Source: Nodularia sp. NIES-3585
Lineage (GTDB): Bacteria; Cyanobacteriota; Cyanobacteriia; Cyanobacteriales; Nostocaceae
Reading direction: 5' to 3'
Assembly (NCBI RefSeq): GCF_002218065.1
Contig: NZ_BDUB01000001.1
Coordinates: 2,259,031 to 2,323,030 of the forward strand
DNA: 64,000 bases
The position numbers were made by a program, and so were the translations under genes. The notes beneath the pieces were generated by a model that was given only the letters and a program-made list of their open reading frames with translations, ran no database searches and was not told the DNA's origin. This document shows, piece after piece, positions 1 to 12,288 of the stretch (positions are counted from its first letter, which is position 1; each line of letters opens with the position of its first letter).

Positions 1-235
1 CGGCTGTGTATTGCACCCAATATTCTCCGAAGGCTTCCATAATTTCTGACGGAGATAAGTTCAAAACCACACTAGCAGCTTTTACCAGCCTGTGTGTGAT
101 GTCATCAGGGTAGCCTTCCATACTAAGAAAAACATCTGTATCGACTTTAGCTTTCTGCTTAATTTGTTGCCAAATCTCTTCACTAAAGCGACTGCACACC
201 ATATCGTGAATACCTTTATTGATCAATCCGTACAT
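1..235 (-). CDS. H-NOX (HNOB) haem nitric oxide/oxygen-binding domain protein, C-terminus outside window
   Basis: The reverse strand from position 235 gives 78 codons beginning MYGLINKGIHDMV and containing SMEGYPDDITHRLV and EAFGEYWVQYT. These are the N-terminal helices and the GEYW segment of the H-NOX (haem NO-binding, HNOB) family, soluble sensors that bind haem and NO or O2. An AAGGAGG ribosome site lies six bases before the ATG, which fixes the start. The proximal haem histidine, around residue 100 in this family, lies beyond the left edge and cannot be checked. H-NOX proteins usually signal through a histidine kinase, a cyclic-di-GMP enzyme or a fused methyl-accepting domain; the partner gene, if downstream in the same operon, is also outside the window. 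Confidence 0.88.
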   Translation of the reverse strand, partial: MYGLINKGIHDMVCSRFSEEIWQQIKQKAKVDTDVFLSMEGYPDDITHRLVKAASVVLNLSPSEIMEAFGEYWVQYTA

Positions 236-923
236 AAAAGCCTCCTTGAACTATAGGCAACTTTAATCAGACAACTTAGTTCCCAATGTTTGTATCGTAT
301 CAAAAATTATTTTCAGAACAAGATTTGCTTAGGTATCCACAATTGAAAACACAGGAAGACATAAAAACAATTATTACTAGTTAATGATATTTTTCAGTGG
401 AATTACATAAATGTTTATATTCTGTATAATTTAAATGTATTACTTAAGTATAATCAGTTTGACTTAAAGGAAAAGATTGCCGAAAATTAAAGCCTGAAAG
501 CCTGATTATTACGATTTGTGCCAAGTGGTTGTTGGACTACGGTAAAAGGATAAAGTTGCCACCACTCCCAAGAATTTAAGTCAAAGCGGGAACAACGCGA
601 AAATGTGAGATCGGATTTTATATCTCAATTACTAGGGCTATGAAGCGTAGCCGCGACTTCTAGTCGCCATGGCTGTAATAAATTAGACTTTTCAAACAAC
701 CTGTTAGCTCGACTTTATCCAAAATTAAAAACTCGGTTTCCTTATCTGGCAAAAACCCTGGCTTCTTGGCAAATACTTTTTCCATATCACTGATTCTGGA
801 TGAAATCCCAAAATTACAACACCTACCCCACAAAGGTTTCAGCGATACCAATCGCGTTGCGAAAAAAATGGCTAAAGTCGAGGTTAGAACCGGAGGTTAA
901 ATTGATTAATAAAAATATGACCA
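236..923. other. Intergenic stretch between H-NOX gene and apcC
   Basis: No convincing gene. The first 250 bases are AT-rich and should hold the H-NOX promoter. Around 600-900 there is a reverse-strand open frame of 63 codons (660-851) with no ribosome site and no recognised domain; its surroundings (AGCGTAGCCGCGACTTCTAG and similar) look like dispersed Nostoc repeat sequence, so I do not call a gene. Confidence 0.5.
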
Positions 924-951
924 ACAAAAAAGAGGTCTACCTCGACCTCTT
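924..951 (-). terminator. Rho-independent terminator of the apc operon
   Basis: On the reverse strand, 36 bases after the apcC stop, an eight-pair stem AAGAGGTC/GACCTCTT with a short loop is followed by TTTTTT. Position and shape fit an intrinsic terminator for the apcE-A-B-C transcripts. Confidence 0.75.
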
Positions 952-986
952 GACAACTCCCTAGAATGATGTTCGATATATATTAA

Positions 987-1193
987 TTACATCAACCCAG
1001 CATTAGTACCTTGCTTACCAGTTGCTAGTTCTACTTTCACGATTTTGCCACCCATTTTTTGAATGCGTTGCTGTTCGCGAAACCAGTTTTCGTAAGGAAC
1101 TAGCTTGGTGAAGTAAGTATTTTGCAACTCTCTTTGGGTACGAATGCGGGTCTGACTGGGTACACAAGCAGTAACTTTAAACAAACGCGCCAT
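987..1193 (-). CDS. apcC: Phycobilisome core small linker, LC 7.8 (ApcC)
   Basis: A 68-residue basic protein beginning MARLFKVTACVPSQTRIRTQ, the invariant start of the allophycocyanin-associated 7.8 kDa core linker (CpcD/ApcC superfamily). It caps and stabilises the allophycocyanin trimers at the ends of the core cylinders of the phycobilisome, on the stromal face of the thylakoid. It is last in the apc operon, 225 bases downstream of apcB, and that gap holds a large RNA hairpin. This layout (apcE, apcA, apcB, apcC) is standard in cyanobacteria. Full length, no anomalies. Confidence 0.97.
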   Translation of the reverse strand: MARLFKVTACVPSQTRIRTQRELQNTYFTKLVPYENWFREQQRIQKMGGKIVKVELATGKQGTNAGLM

Positions 1194-1288
1194 ATCTTAA
1201 ATCTCCTACGGTGATTGTGAAAAGTTTTTTATTTCAAACAAAAATGGGAGTGTATATTCTATGACAATATTTAAATTAATCACTCCAA

Positions 1289-1375
1289 GTCTGGAAATCA
1301 ACTATCAATACTAGACCGCTAACACTCACAATATAAGCCATAGAACGTTCTAGCACTCACAATTGATTTCCAGAC
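1289..1375 (-). promoter_or_regulatory. Long inverted repeat between apcB and apcC
   Basis: A 13-base perfect inverted repeat, GTCTGGAAATCAA at 1289-1301 and its complement at 1363-1375, encloses about 60 bases that contain a further palindrome (TAGAACGTTCTA). In the apcB-apcC transcript it would form a large stem-loop. There is no U-run, so it looks like a stability, processing or attenuation element that makes apcB mRNA more abundant than apcC mRNA. That role is inference. Confidence 0.55.
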
Positions 1376-1418
1376 CTTAATAAAGCTGCACCTAATGTAT
1401 TTAAGTGCAAACTAGCTC

Positions 1419-1904
1419 TTAGCTCAAGCCAGAGGAGATATAGTCTAAGTAAACGCCCATTTCTTTGCCGGCATCAGGACCGACTAAGCTAGCGGTTACT
1501 TCTTTGATAGCTTGGATAGCTTGTACAGTAGCGCCTACGGGAACACCCAAGGAGTTGTAGGTTTCTTTCAAGCCATTCAATACGCGTTCATCTAGGATCG
1601 AAGGATCACCAGCTAGCATCGCGTAGGTAGCATAACGTAGGTAGTAGTCCAAATCGCGGATGCAAGCTGCATAGCGACGGGTGGTGTACATATTACCACC
1701 GGGACGAGTGATGTCAGAGTATAACAAAGACTTAGCTACTGCTTCTTTGACGATCGCAGCTGCGTTAGCACTGATAGCTGTAGCAGCGCGGACGCGCAGT
1801 TCACCAGTTACAAAGTAGCCTTTGAGCTTTTCTAGAGCCGCAGTGTCCAAGTATTTACCTTGAACGTCTGAGGCGTTAATGACAGAGGTAATTGCGTCTT
1901 GCAT
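1419..1904 (-). CDS. apcB: Allophycocyanin beta subunit (ApcB)
   Basis: 161 residues, the exact family length. The protein pairs with ApcA to form allophycocyanin, the core biliprotein that passes excitation energy from the rods to the photosystems. Cys81 in [11 protein letters not shown] is the phycocyanobilin attachment site and Asn71 in PGGNMYTT is the residue methylated in beta subunits. It lies 69 bases downstream of apcA, so both are co-transcribed. No frameshift or missing ligand was seen. Confidence 0.98.
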   Translation of the reverse strand: MQDAITSVINASDVQGKYLDTAALEKLKGYFVTGELRVRAATAISANAAAIVKEAVAKSLLYSDITRPGGNMYTTRRYAACIRDLDYYLRYATYAMLAGDPSILDERVLNGLKETYNSLGVPVGATVQAIQAIKEVTASLVGPDAGKEMGVYLDYISSGLS

Positions 1905-1973
1905 GTCGTTATTTCCTTATTTCCAACCTTTTTGCAATACTTATGTTTCAGCAGAAGTAAAATCAGCTTCAGC

Positions 1974-2459
1974 TTACTGCATCGCACCGACTAGGTAATC
2001 GAAGTAAGCGCCAGCTTCACCAGAGTCTTCAGCAGACAACAAGGTAGCAGCAACATTCTTCATAGCGTTAACGCCACCAGCCACAGCATCTATAGGAGTG
2101 CCGAGAGACTTGTACATTTCACGCACACCCACAACACCGATTTCTTCGATGGGGGTAACATCACCGGAAACAATTCCGTAGGTGACAAGGCGGAGGTAGT
2201 AGTCTAGGTCGCGTAGGCAAGTAGCGGTCATTTCTTGGCCGTAAGCGTTGCCACCAGGAGAGACAACATCAGGGCGCTTTTGGAACAACTGATCACCAGC
2301 TTGCTTAACAATGCGTTCGCGGTTTTCGGTCAAAATTTGAGCGATGCGGAGGCGACGTTCGCCACCGGAAACAAAGCTTTTGATCCGATCCAGTTCGCCA
2401 GGGCTAAGATAGCGGGCTTCTGCATCAGCATTCACGATGGACTTCGTGACGATACTCAT
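1974..2459 (-). CDS. apcA: Allophycocyanin alpha subunit (ApcA)
   Basis: 161 residues beginning [20 protein letters not shown], the canonical ApcA start. Cys81 in [13 protein letters not shown] carries phycocyanobilin through a thioether bond. With ApcB it builds the trimeric discs of the phycobilisome core. A GGAGGA ribosome site stands just before the ATG at 2459. It is separated from apcE by 366 bases, which leaves room for its own strong promoter, as is usual for apcA; the promoter itself was not resolved. Confidence 0.98.
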   Translation of the reverse strand: MSIVTKSIVNADAEARYLSPGELDRIKSFVSGGERRLRIAQILTENRERIVKQAGDQLFQKRPDVVSPGGNAYGQEMTATCLRDLDYYLRLVTYGIVSGDVTPIEEIGVVGVREMYKSLGTPIDAVAGGVNAMKNVAATLLSAEDSGEAGAYFDYLVGAMQ

Positions 2460-2825
2460 TAATGGATTCCTCCAGGACTAATGAAACCAGAATTTTATGA
2501 AACTGGTGCGATTTTATAGTGGGCAGTAGCTTTTATTTCCTCGTCGTTTTAGAGACAACAATTAAATAATTGCCATAGCTATTACGTGACGAGTTTGTTG
2601 AAAAATTCAACTACCTTCCGCAAAACATTTTCCGGCATTCTGTTGAGCATTTATGACTGTTCTTAATACTTTGTAATATTAATTTTCAGATTTCACAGCT
2701 ATTTTTTGCCTGAAAGTGTTGTTACACAAGGCGATAAGGGTAAAAAAAAGCAGAATAGTCGGGAGCAGGGATCAGGGAGAAAGAAGCTGTTCAATCCCCA
2801 ATCCCCAATCCCCAATCCCTAGCTT
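2460..2825. other. apcE-apcA intergenic region
   Basis: 366 bases between the apcE stop and apcA. No gene. It probably holds the apcA promoter on the reverse strand. The side next to apcE carries a tandem heptamer array (listed separately). Confidence 0.5.
2793..2820. repeat. Tandem heptamer array (AATCCCC x4)
   Basis: Three exact AATCCCC units and a fourth ending CCT, five bases from the apcE stop codon. This is the short tandemly repeated heptamer type (STRR) known from heterocystous cyanobacteria. Confidence 0.85.
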
Positions 2826-6581
<3,756 letters not shown>

Positions 6582-7802
6582 ATGCTACTAGGATTCAAGA
6601 CACAACTGAAGGTAAGCAAGCAACAACGTCTACTACTGGCACAACACGCAGGAGTAGCCAGACACGCTTGGAATCAAGGTTTAGGATTATGTCAACAGGT
6701 TCTCATACATAACAAACTTAATCCCGAAGACCCTTCGGGTTCGCAGTCGCCTACGGAGGGAGACCCTCCTGCAACGCTGTCTCACAAAATCAAATTTCCC
6801 ACAGCCATAGACTTACATAAATGGTTAGTAGCAGCAGTTAAATCTACCCATCCTTGGTATTACGAAGTATCTAAATGCGCTCCTCAGTACGCATTAAGAT
6901 ATTTGTCAGATGCATTTAAATCTTTTTTCAAGAAAGTTAAAGGGTTTCCTAACTTCAAAAAAAAAGGTAGGCATGATTCTTTTACTTTAGATGGTGCAAT
7001 TCACATTGACCATAAGAAGGTAAGAGTTCCTATAATTGGATGGTTAAAAACTTATGAGCTTTTACCTTTTGGATATAAACCCAAATCAGTCACAATTAGC
7101 AAACAAGCTGACCGATGGTTTATCTCCTGGAAAATAGCAGTAGAAACCAGTCAAACCCTGAAAAGACAAGAGTTTGTCGGAGTTGACTTAGGAATAAATC
7201 ATTTAGCCACATTGTCAACAACAGAAATATTTGATGGAGCCAAAAGTTATACAAAGTATGAACACAAGTTAGCCAGAATGCAATACTTGCATCGTCATAA
7301 ACAAGTCGGTTCTCATAATCATAGAAAAGCCTCTTTCCAAATAGCGAGACTACACCAAAAAATAGCCAACATCAGGAAAGATACATTACATAAAATCACT
7401 ACCTATATCAGCAAAAACCACGCGGTTATAGGAATAGAAGATTTAAATGTATCCGGGATGTTAGCTAATGGTAAGTTGTCTAAAGCGATAGCTGACATGG
7501 GATTTTATGAGTTCCGTCGTCAATTAGAATACAAGACTCAACTTTATGGTAGTAAGTTAGTCATTGTAGATAGATTTTATCCCAGTAGTAAGACTTGTTC
7601 TCATTGTGGTGAGAAAAAATCATCTCTATCACTGTCTCAACGAGTATTTACCTGTGAGATATGCGGTTTTGAATGTGATAGAGACTTAAATGCGGCTCAT
7701 AATTTGAGTCAAGAAGCGGTCAGGTTGACCGTGTTAGCCTGTGGACTGGATAGTGCCGACACTAACAGGATGAAGCAGGAAAAAAAAGCGGACAATTGTT
7801 AG
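6582..7802 (+). CDS. tnpB: TnpB, RNA-guided nuclease of an IS200/IS605-type element
   Basis: 406 residues. It begins with the TnpB helix-turn-helix region (ARHAWNQGL) and ends with a RuvC-like nuclease: Asp in GVDLGINHLA, Glu in IGIEDLNVSGM and Asp in CDRDLNAAHN, with a zinc ribbon CSHCG/CEICG between the last two. All catalytic residues are present, so it may be active. TnpB is a guide-RNA-dependent DNA nuclease that helps IS200/IS605 elements persist. No TnpA transposase is next to it, so it is a solitary element that would depend on a TnpA elsewhere. Residues ~49-68 (DPSGSQSPTEGDPPATLS) are unlike TnpB and come from an in-frame repeat insertion. Confidence 0.95.
   Translation: MLLGFKTQLKVSKQQRLLLAQHAGVARHAWNQGLGLCQQVLIHNKLNPEDPSGSQSPTEGDPPATLSHKIKFPTAIDLHKWLVAAVKSTHPWYYEVSKCAPQYALRYLSDAFKSFFKKVKGFPNFKKKGRHDSFTLDGAIHIDHKKVRVPIIGWLKTYELLPFGYKPKSVTISKQADRWFISWKIAVETSQTLKRQEFVGVDLGINHLATLSTTEIFDGAKSYTKYEHKLARMQYLHRHKQVGSHNHRKASFQIARLHQKIANIRKDTLHKITTYISKNHAVIGIEDLNVSGMLANGKLSKAIADMGFYEFRRQLEYKTQLYGSKLVIVDRFYPSSKTCSHCGEKKSSLSLSQRVFTCEICGFECDRDLNAAHNLSQEAVRLTVLACGLDSADTNRMKQEKKADNC
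6728..6786. repeat. Hairpin-forming dispersed repeat inserted in tnpB
   Basis: The stretch contains two small palindromes, ACCCTTCGGGT and GGAGGGAGACCCTCC, joined by a GC-rich segment. It resembles the small dispersed palindromic repeats of Nostoc genomes and adds about 20 residues to TnpB without breaking the frame. The borders are approximate. Confidence 0.6.
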
Positions 7803-7830
7803 CATTTGTTAGCTTTTTTGGCTCGGAAAA
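7715..7830 (+). ncRNA. Possible omega/reRNA (TnpB guide RNA) at the 3' end of tnpB
   Basis: TnpB guide RNAs are made from the 3' end of the gene and the adjoining element end. Here the last codons and the following bases contain pairing segments (TGTTAG at 7732-7737 with CTAACA at 7762-7767) and a repeated TTGTTAGC near 7798-7815. The guide boundary and the element end are not defined by anything I can see. Confidence 0.35.
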
Positions 7831-8139
7831 TTAGCTATCGTTTTGTATCAACAAGATACAAAATTCAAATCATACTTTTGTAGCAAAGGATGATTTTTTA
7901 ATATAATTTAATATTTAACTGACTGGTTCAGGGAGATAACCACAGACAGAAGCATTCTCAACATAAACTAGCATTGAGCTTTGCGATCGCCTGATAATCA
8001 CAGAACAAATCGAGAGATGAAAAATATGATGATTTTAGTGGTAAAAGATTTAGAAATTGACTTACTCCATGAAAGAGTTTTTCCTTTATTCTTAATCCTC
8101 TAGGCTAGGATCTAAGTATTACCAGTGCTTAGATAACCA
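7803..8139. other. Intergenic stretch after tnpB
   Basis: 337 AT-rich bases. The first part probably belongs to the right end of the TnpB element; the last ~100 bases should carry the promoter of the metal-sensor gene. No gene or clear hairpin was seen. Confidence 0.4.
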
Positions 8140-8499
8140 ATGAATGGACCAAAGCGATTAGCGAAAGAATCTTTACCTATATCTGAGCCTACAAAAGACC
8201 ATGATCATGGAAAGTCGGCACATCCTCACGTTCATAGCGAAGAATCACTACGGAAAATTGTCAATCGACTATCTCGGATAGAAGGTCATGTTCGAGGTAT
8301 TAAAACAATGGTGCAGCACGATAGCCCTTGTCCTGATGTTTTATTACAAATTGCGGCTGTGCGGGGCGCTTTGGATAAGGTAGCTAGAATTGTGTTAGAT
8401 GAACATTTAACTGAGTGTATTGCTAGAGCAGCTCAAGAAGGCAATATCGAAGTGGAACTTGAACAGTTAAAAGCTGCTTTAGATCGGTTTTTGCCGTAA
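8140..8499 (+). CDS. CsoR/RcnR-family metal-sensing repressor, InrS-like
   Basis: 119 residues of the all-helical DUF156 fold (LRKIVNRLSRIEGHVRGIKTMV). These tetrameric repressors leave DNA when they bind metal. Cys64, His89 and Cys93 have the 25- and 4-residue spacings of the Cu(I) site of CsoR and the Ni(II) site of InrS. A histidine-rich extension (HDHGKSAHPHVH) places His32 at the spacing of the fourth InrS ligand, His21. An InrS-like nickel sensor is therefore favoured, though copper is not excluded. No metal exporter gene adjoins it, so the target lies elsewhere. The ribosome site is weak, so the start is less sure. Confidence 0.85.
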   Translation: MNGPKRLAKESLPISEPTKDHDHGKSAHPHVHSEESLRKIVNRLSRIEGHVRGIKTMVQHDSPCPDVLLQIAAVRGALDKVARIVLDEHLTECIARAAQEGNIEVELEQLKAALDRFLP

Positions 8500-8559
8500 T
8501 TCTTGATTCGTAATGGGCTACTACCGGCTACGTTAACGTAATTAAGAGAATCAGACTCC

Positions 8560-9663
8560 CTACTCCCTACTCCCCTGATAACAACAAGCGATCGCTAGTT
8601 CGGCGTGTTGCTGTAGTATATTTTTATGCAGCGTATGGATCATATACTGGGGAGTTACTGCCAGTAGTTTTTCAATTCTGTATTTAGCTGCGGTCACTAC
8701 TGATTCATCGAGGCTACCTTTGCTTAAAGAATCAGCAAAATCTTCAGCCATCTGATAAGTACGTTCAATAGATAATGAATTAATATTCCGCGAGACAATA
8801 AATAAATCACAGCCAGCATTAAAGGCTCGCGCTACTGTCCCACTTTGGGTAAATATATCTGAAACAGCTTTCATATCCAGATCATCAGATACAACGACTC
8901 CTTCAAAGCCCAATTCTTCCCGGAGTATCTTTTTCAGGATAGCTGGTGAAAGTGTCGCGGGAAATTGCGGATCTATCTTGGGAAAGAGGATGTGAGCTGT
9001 CATAATCAAAGGAATTTGTGCTTCAATCAGCGCTTTAAACGGGATCAATTCACGAAGCCGTAATTCTTTTACGGTAAGATTCAGGATTGGTAATTCAATA
9101 TGAGAATCTTTCCTAGTGTCTCCATGTCCAGGAAAGTGTTTAGCGCATCCTAAAATTCCGGCTTCCTGAAGTCCTCTATAGTATTCACGCACACCTTCAG
9201 CCGTTGTTTCGGCGGTCAGACCAAAAGCACGAGGCCCGATAATCGGATTTTGAGGATGGGAAAAAATATCTGCTACAGGAGACCAAGATAAATTTATACC
9301 CAGTGATTTCAACTCTAGTGCTGTTGCTTTTGCTACTTCTTGCGCGTACGAACGCAACAACAAAGCATAAGGAAATCGGGTAATTGGTAACGGTGTCCGA
9401 ACTACCCTTCCCCCTTCGTGGTCTAATGTCATAAACATTAAGTCACGTTCAGTATATTGTCTGATTTGGTCGTTGAGATTCTTGAAGCTTTCTAGCCACA
9501 CTTCATAAGGAGTTCCATCCAGAAAGTTTTTAGCGAAAAAAATTACCCCAACTGGTTTTAATTCACTCAGTGTGCGTTTATCGTCATCACTTAATGAAGT
9601 GCCTGAAATGCCAAGGATTAAGTGATGTCCAAAATTCTCTAACTCTTGCGATCGTGCTATCAT
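8560..9663 (-). CDS. nagZ: Beta-N-acetylhexosaminidase, glycoside hydrolase family 3 (NagZ-like)
   Basis: 367 residues of a single GH3 TIM-barrel domain. The NagZ signature KHFPGHGDTRKDSH is complete, including the Asp/His dyad on the flexible loop; the nucleophile Asp lies in VVSDDLDMKAV. NagZ removes N-acetylglucosamine from muropeptides in cell-wall recycling, in the cytoplasm; there is no signal peptide here. The last residues (QGSRE) and the TAG stop are encoded by a tandem heptamer repeat (GGGAGTA-type), so the native C-terminus has been replaced or extended by repeat sequence. Divergent or unlinked to its neighbours. Confidence 0.9.
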   Translation of the reverse strand: MIARSQELENFGHHLILGISGTSLSDDDKRTLSELKPVGVIFFAKNFLDGTPYEVWLESFKNLNDQIRQYTERDLMFMTLDHEGGRVVRTPLPITRFPYALLLRSYAQEVAKATALELKSLGINLSWSPVADIFSHPQNPIIGPRAFGLTAETTAEGVREYYRGLQEAGILGCAKHFPGHGDTRKDSHIELPILNLTVKELRLRELIPFKALIEAQIPLIMTAHILFPKIDPQFPATLSPAILKKILREELGFEGVVVSDDLDMKAVSDIFTQSGTVARAFNAGCDLFIVSRNINSLSIERTYQMAEDFADSLSKGSLDESVVTAAKYRIEKLLAVTPQYMIHTLHKNILQQHAELAIACCYQGSRE

Positions 9664-10044
9664 GCTTCATTTATAGTTGTGTAACAAACAACTGGGATTT
9701 TCAATTTTGAGGAAACAAGCTATTATTTTACAGGTTTATAGCCCTTTAAAAATCTTTGCTACGTAACGAATCGACTTTATTGACTATGTAATTGTACCGT
9801 TACTTACGTATTTCTAGCAATATTTCCGAAGTGATATTATCTGCTTGATGTCTGAAATATGGAAAATTTATTTGATTCCTACAACAGTAATATACTGGAG
9901 CAAATTTTTGCTCTCATAAGTCCTATTCTTTTTCTGGGTAGGTGTGTCAAAAAGGCAAATTGATATGAGATAAAAACTTTTCATGGCTATTATAAGTGGA
10001 TTTGGGAGCTAATCCCACTCTTTTAAAAAGCATGACCCATGACT
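9664..10044. other. Intergenic stretch, nothing certain
   Basis: 381 AT-rich bases between two leftward genes. It may hold the nagZ promoter. A 34-codon forward frame from 9859 has no ribosome site and no recognisable product. Confidence 0.4.
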
Positions 10045-10860
10045 CTACTTTCTATAAAAATGAGGCTTTTTAATGCGATTTTTCAAGATTTTCCGCACTA
10101 GCTTTCGCAAGGTAGCATCTCCTCTTAAAACTATATCTCTCAGCTTCTGTTCTGGGCGACCTCTAAAAGAAGTAACATGATAATAATTCTGTGTATCCGC
10201 AGGTTTTGGTGAAAAGTAATAGTTAGATACACAACAGCGCTGACCATGATGATTAATGGGGCTAACCGAATGCAAAGAACTTCGATTAGTAACCATAATA
10301 ACTAGCCGATTGAACTTACTATGAATAGTTCTACAAGGATGCTTTAAACCTTGATCCCAAAGTTCTAGGTTTCCCCCATAATCTTCTTGCCAACTAGGAC
10401 TTACATAATATAGTAAATTCAAAACACGATAGTTATTAATATCTTTGTCATGGGAATTATCCAGATGAGGATTTAAAAAACAGCCATATTCCATCAGGCT
10501 AAATCCACCAGCGTAAAGATATTCATCTGGCATTAATTCTTCAAATCCGGTTATTTCGGCAATTAGTTGAACTACTCTGGCATCCTGAAAAGCATAGATA
10601 ATTTCTTCTAAAATAGGATTGAATTTATCCAATTGTATCCCAACATATTTATATTCTCTCAAATCTTTTAACTGTAATAAGTATTCCTTATTAGGAAATG
10701 CATTATAGATTTTTATTACATCATCTACATTTAATAAATCATCTAGATAACAGGTATTTATCCGGTTTCCCATAGCAAAGTCTTTTTTTAAAACCGATTT
10801 ACACTGTGCGAGTTTATTGACAATTTGCTCGGCGTAATAATTTCTAGAAATTTCTATCAT
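10045..10860 (-). CDS. 2-oxoglutarate/Fe(II)-dependent oxygenase
   Basis: 271 residues. The double-stranded beta-helix core shows the iron ligands His and Asp in NPHLDNSH, a central GGNLELWD, and the distal His in LHSVSPI followed by the cosubstrate-binding Arg in QRCCVSNYYFS. This is the prolyl-4-hydroxylase-like 2OG-Fe(II) oxygenase superfamily, which hydroxylates proteins or small molecules. The N-terminal ~90 residues have no recognised domain and the C-terminus is basic. The substrate cannot be told. A methyltransferase is divergent on the right and a glycosyltransferase follows, which hints at surface polymer or natural product tailoring, but they are not one operon. Confidence 0.85.
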   Translation of the reverse strand: MIEISRNYYAEQIVNKLAQCKSVLKKDFAMGNRINTCYLDDLLNVDDVIKIYNAFPNKEYLLQLKDLREYKYVGIQLDKFNPILEEIIYAFQDARVVQLIAEITGFEELMPDEYLYAGGFSLMEYGCFLNPHLDNSHDKDINNYRVLNLLYYVSPSWQEDYGGNLELWDQGLKHPCRTIHSKFNRLVIMVTNRSSLHSVSPINHHGQRCCVSNYYFSPKPADTQNYYHVTSFRGRPEQKLRDIVLRGDATLRKLVRKILKNRIKKPHFYRK

Positions 10861-11163
10861 TTACAATTTCTTCCGGATTTACTTAAAAAAGATTGAAGTC
10901 TTATTATATATAACTTTCAGGAAATCGGATAACTAAATACCGCAAAAATTTTAACTATGACATTAGTTAGTTTTATCGCACAAAAAAAATTAATTTTATG
11001 TGCCAATTTCTGATGGCTTTATCAAAATTTTAAATTTTTAGCCGTAGATTTATATAAACTTCATATTATTGTCGAATAGATCATGAGTCAAATGAAGTAT
11101 AATTTATTATACGGCCAGACACGGAGATATTTAAGTAAATACACGCTTTAAAAATTGAAATAG
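10861..11163. other. Divergent promoter region
   Basis: 303 strongly AT-rich bases between two divergent genes. Promoters for both must lie here; no specific operator was recognised. Confidence 0.4.
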
Positions 11164-12063
11164 ATGTTAAACCCAGTACATCATACTAACTGCTCTCAGT
11201 ATTTTGCCCAACCAAACAAAATTGATAGATGGGATGAAGATACTATTATTTGCCAGATTTTAAATCCCACCCCAACTATCGAAGCCAACAGCTACTACTT
11301 TGGGCATCCAGATTGGGGATTAAATTATTTTCAGGCTTGTCACAGAGATGAAAAGTTTATAGAACTTTGGCAGGCTGTGATTGGTAGTTGGCAAGGCAAA
11401 GTAGTAGTGGACATTGGTTGTGGGCCGGGTAATGTGTATGCCTCTCTCAAACAGTTTTGTGGTGAACCACAGTTATTACTTGGTGTAGATGTTTCTCTCG
11501 GCGCATTAAAAATGGCTAGTCCACTGGGATATAAAACAGTCCTAGCAGATGCTCACGATCTACCTTTTGTTTCTGGGTTTGCTGATATTGTGATGCTGAA
11601 TGCCACCTTGCATCATTGCGATGATATGGCAAAAGTTTTGCAAGAGGCGGCTAAATTGGTACGTCCTGGTGGGCTTTTAATTACAGATCACGATCCCCAA
11701 AAAAGTGCCTATGAGTTCAACGCTTTGGGTTCGTTATTGTGGCAGTTACGTTTGCCACTTTATAAGTATATGCAACGAGGGGGTCATTCCACCGCCGAGG
11801 AACAATATTGGAGTTTGGCAACAGAGATACACCACAGAGTTTGTGATGGTGTCACCTCAGAGATGTTCTATGAAATACTAGAACCGATGGGGTTTGCAGT
11901 TAAGGTTTACCCTCATAACCATATAGTAGGTGCAGAAGCATTAGAGGGTAATTACGGTAGGCCATTTTGGAAGTATCTTATAGCTCATAGGTTATCAGGT
12001 ATAGACTCTAACTCCCCAGAGGCCGCCTTGTCTTTGATGTGTGTTGCCACTCGTATGGATTGA
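11164..12063 (+). CDS. Class I SAM-dependent methyltransferase
   Basis: 299 residues. The S-adenosylmethionine motif I is VVVDIGCGPGNVYASL near residue 80, followed by the acidic LLGVDVS strand, ADAHDLPF and the post-motif LVRPGGLLITDHDP. This is a Methyltransf_11-type Rossmann fold. The N-terminal ~75 residues include an aromatic stretch (YYFGHPDWGLNYF) and the C-terminal 100 residues probably choose the substrate, which is unknown. No clear ribosome site precedes the ATG, so a different start is possible. The gene stands between an oxygenase and a glycosyltransferase, both on the opposite strand. Confidence 0.85.
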   Translation: MLNPVHHTNCSQYFAQPNKIDRWDEDTIICQILNPTPTIEANSYYFGHPDWGLNYFQACHRDEKFIELWQAVIGSWQGKVVVDIGCGPGNVYASLKQFCGEPQLLLGVDVSLGALKMASPLGYKTVLADAHDLPFVSGFADIVMLNATLHHCDDMAKVLQEAAKLVRPGGLLITDHDPQKSAYEFNALGSLLWQLRLPLYKYMQRGGHSTAEEQYWSLATEIHHRVCDGVTSEMFYEILEPMGFAVKVYPHNHIVGAEALEGNYGRPFWKYLIAHRLSGIDSNSPEAALSLMCVATRMD

Positions 12064-12190
12064 CACTAAGTTAAAGTTGTGATGCGTAAATCCCCCGTTA
12101 TTCATGCCTACCGTGTACACATAAGTCTAAAAACCTTGATTTGGTTAGGGTATATTATGGACGTTAGTCCTCACGCACCGAACATCTAGG

Positions 12191-12224
12191 ATGGTGCGTT
12201 GCGCTACGCGACAACACACCCTAC
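12191..12224. repeat. 34-bp dispersed repeat (copy 1)
   Basis: This stretch (GGTGCGTTGCG...ACACACCCTAC) recurs in inverse orientation at 39979-40012 with two differences. Both copies lie between genes, so it is a dispersed intergenic repeat. A weaker relative ending in CACACCCTAC lies near 57864-57900. Confidence 0.8.
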
Positions 12225-12288
12225 AAAAAAATTGGATTGATTTAATCATTGGTGTGTACACCGTAGGTTATTCATGCGGGGGAGTGTG

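Noticed and set aside
660-851. 63-codon reverse open frame with KKPGFLPDKETEF
   Set aside because: No ribosome site or domain, and the surroundings look like dispersed repeat; kept only as part of an intergenic note.
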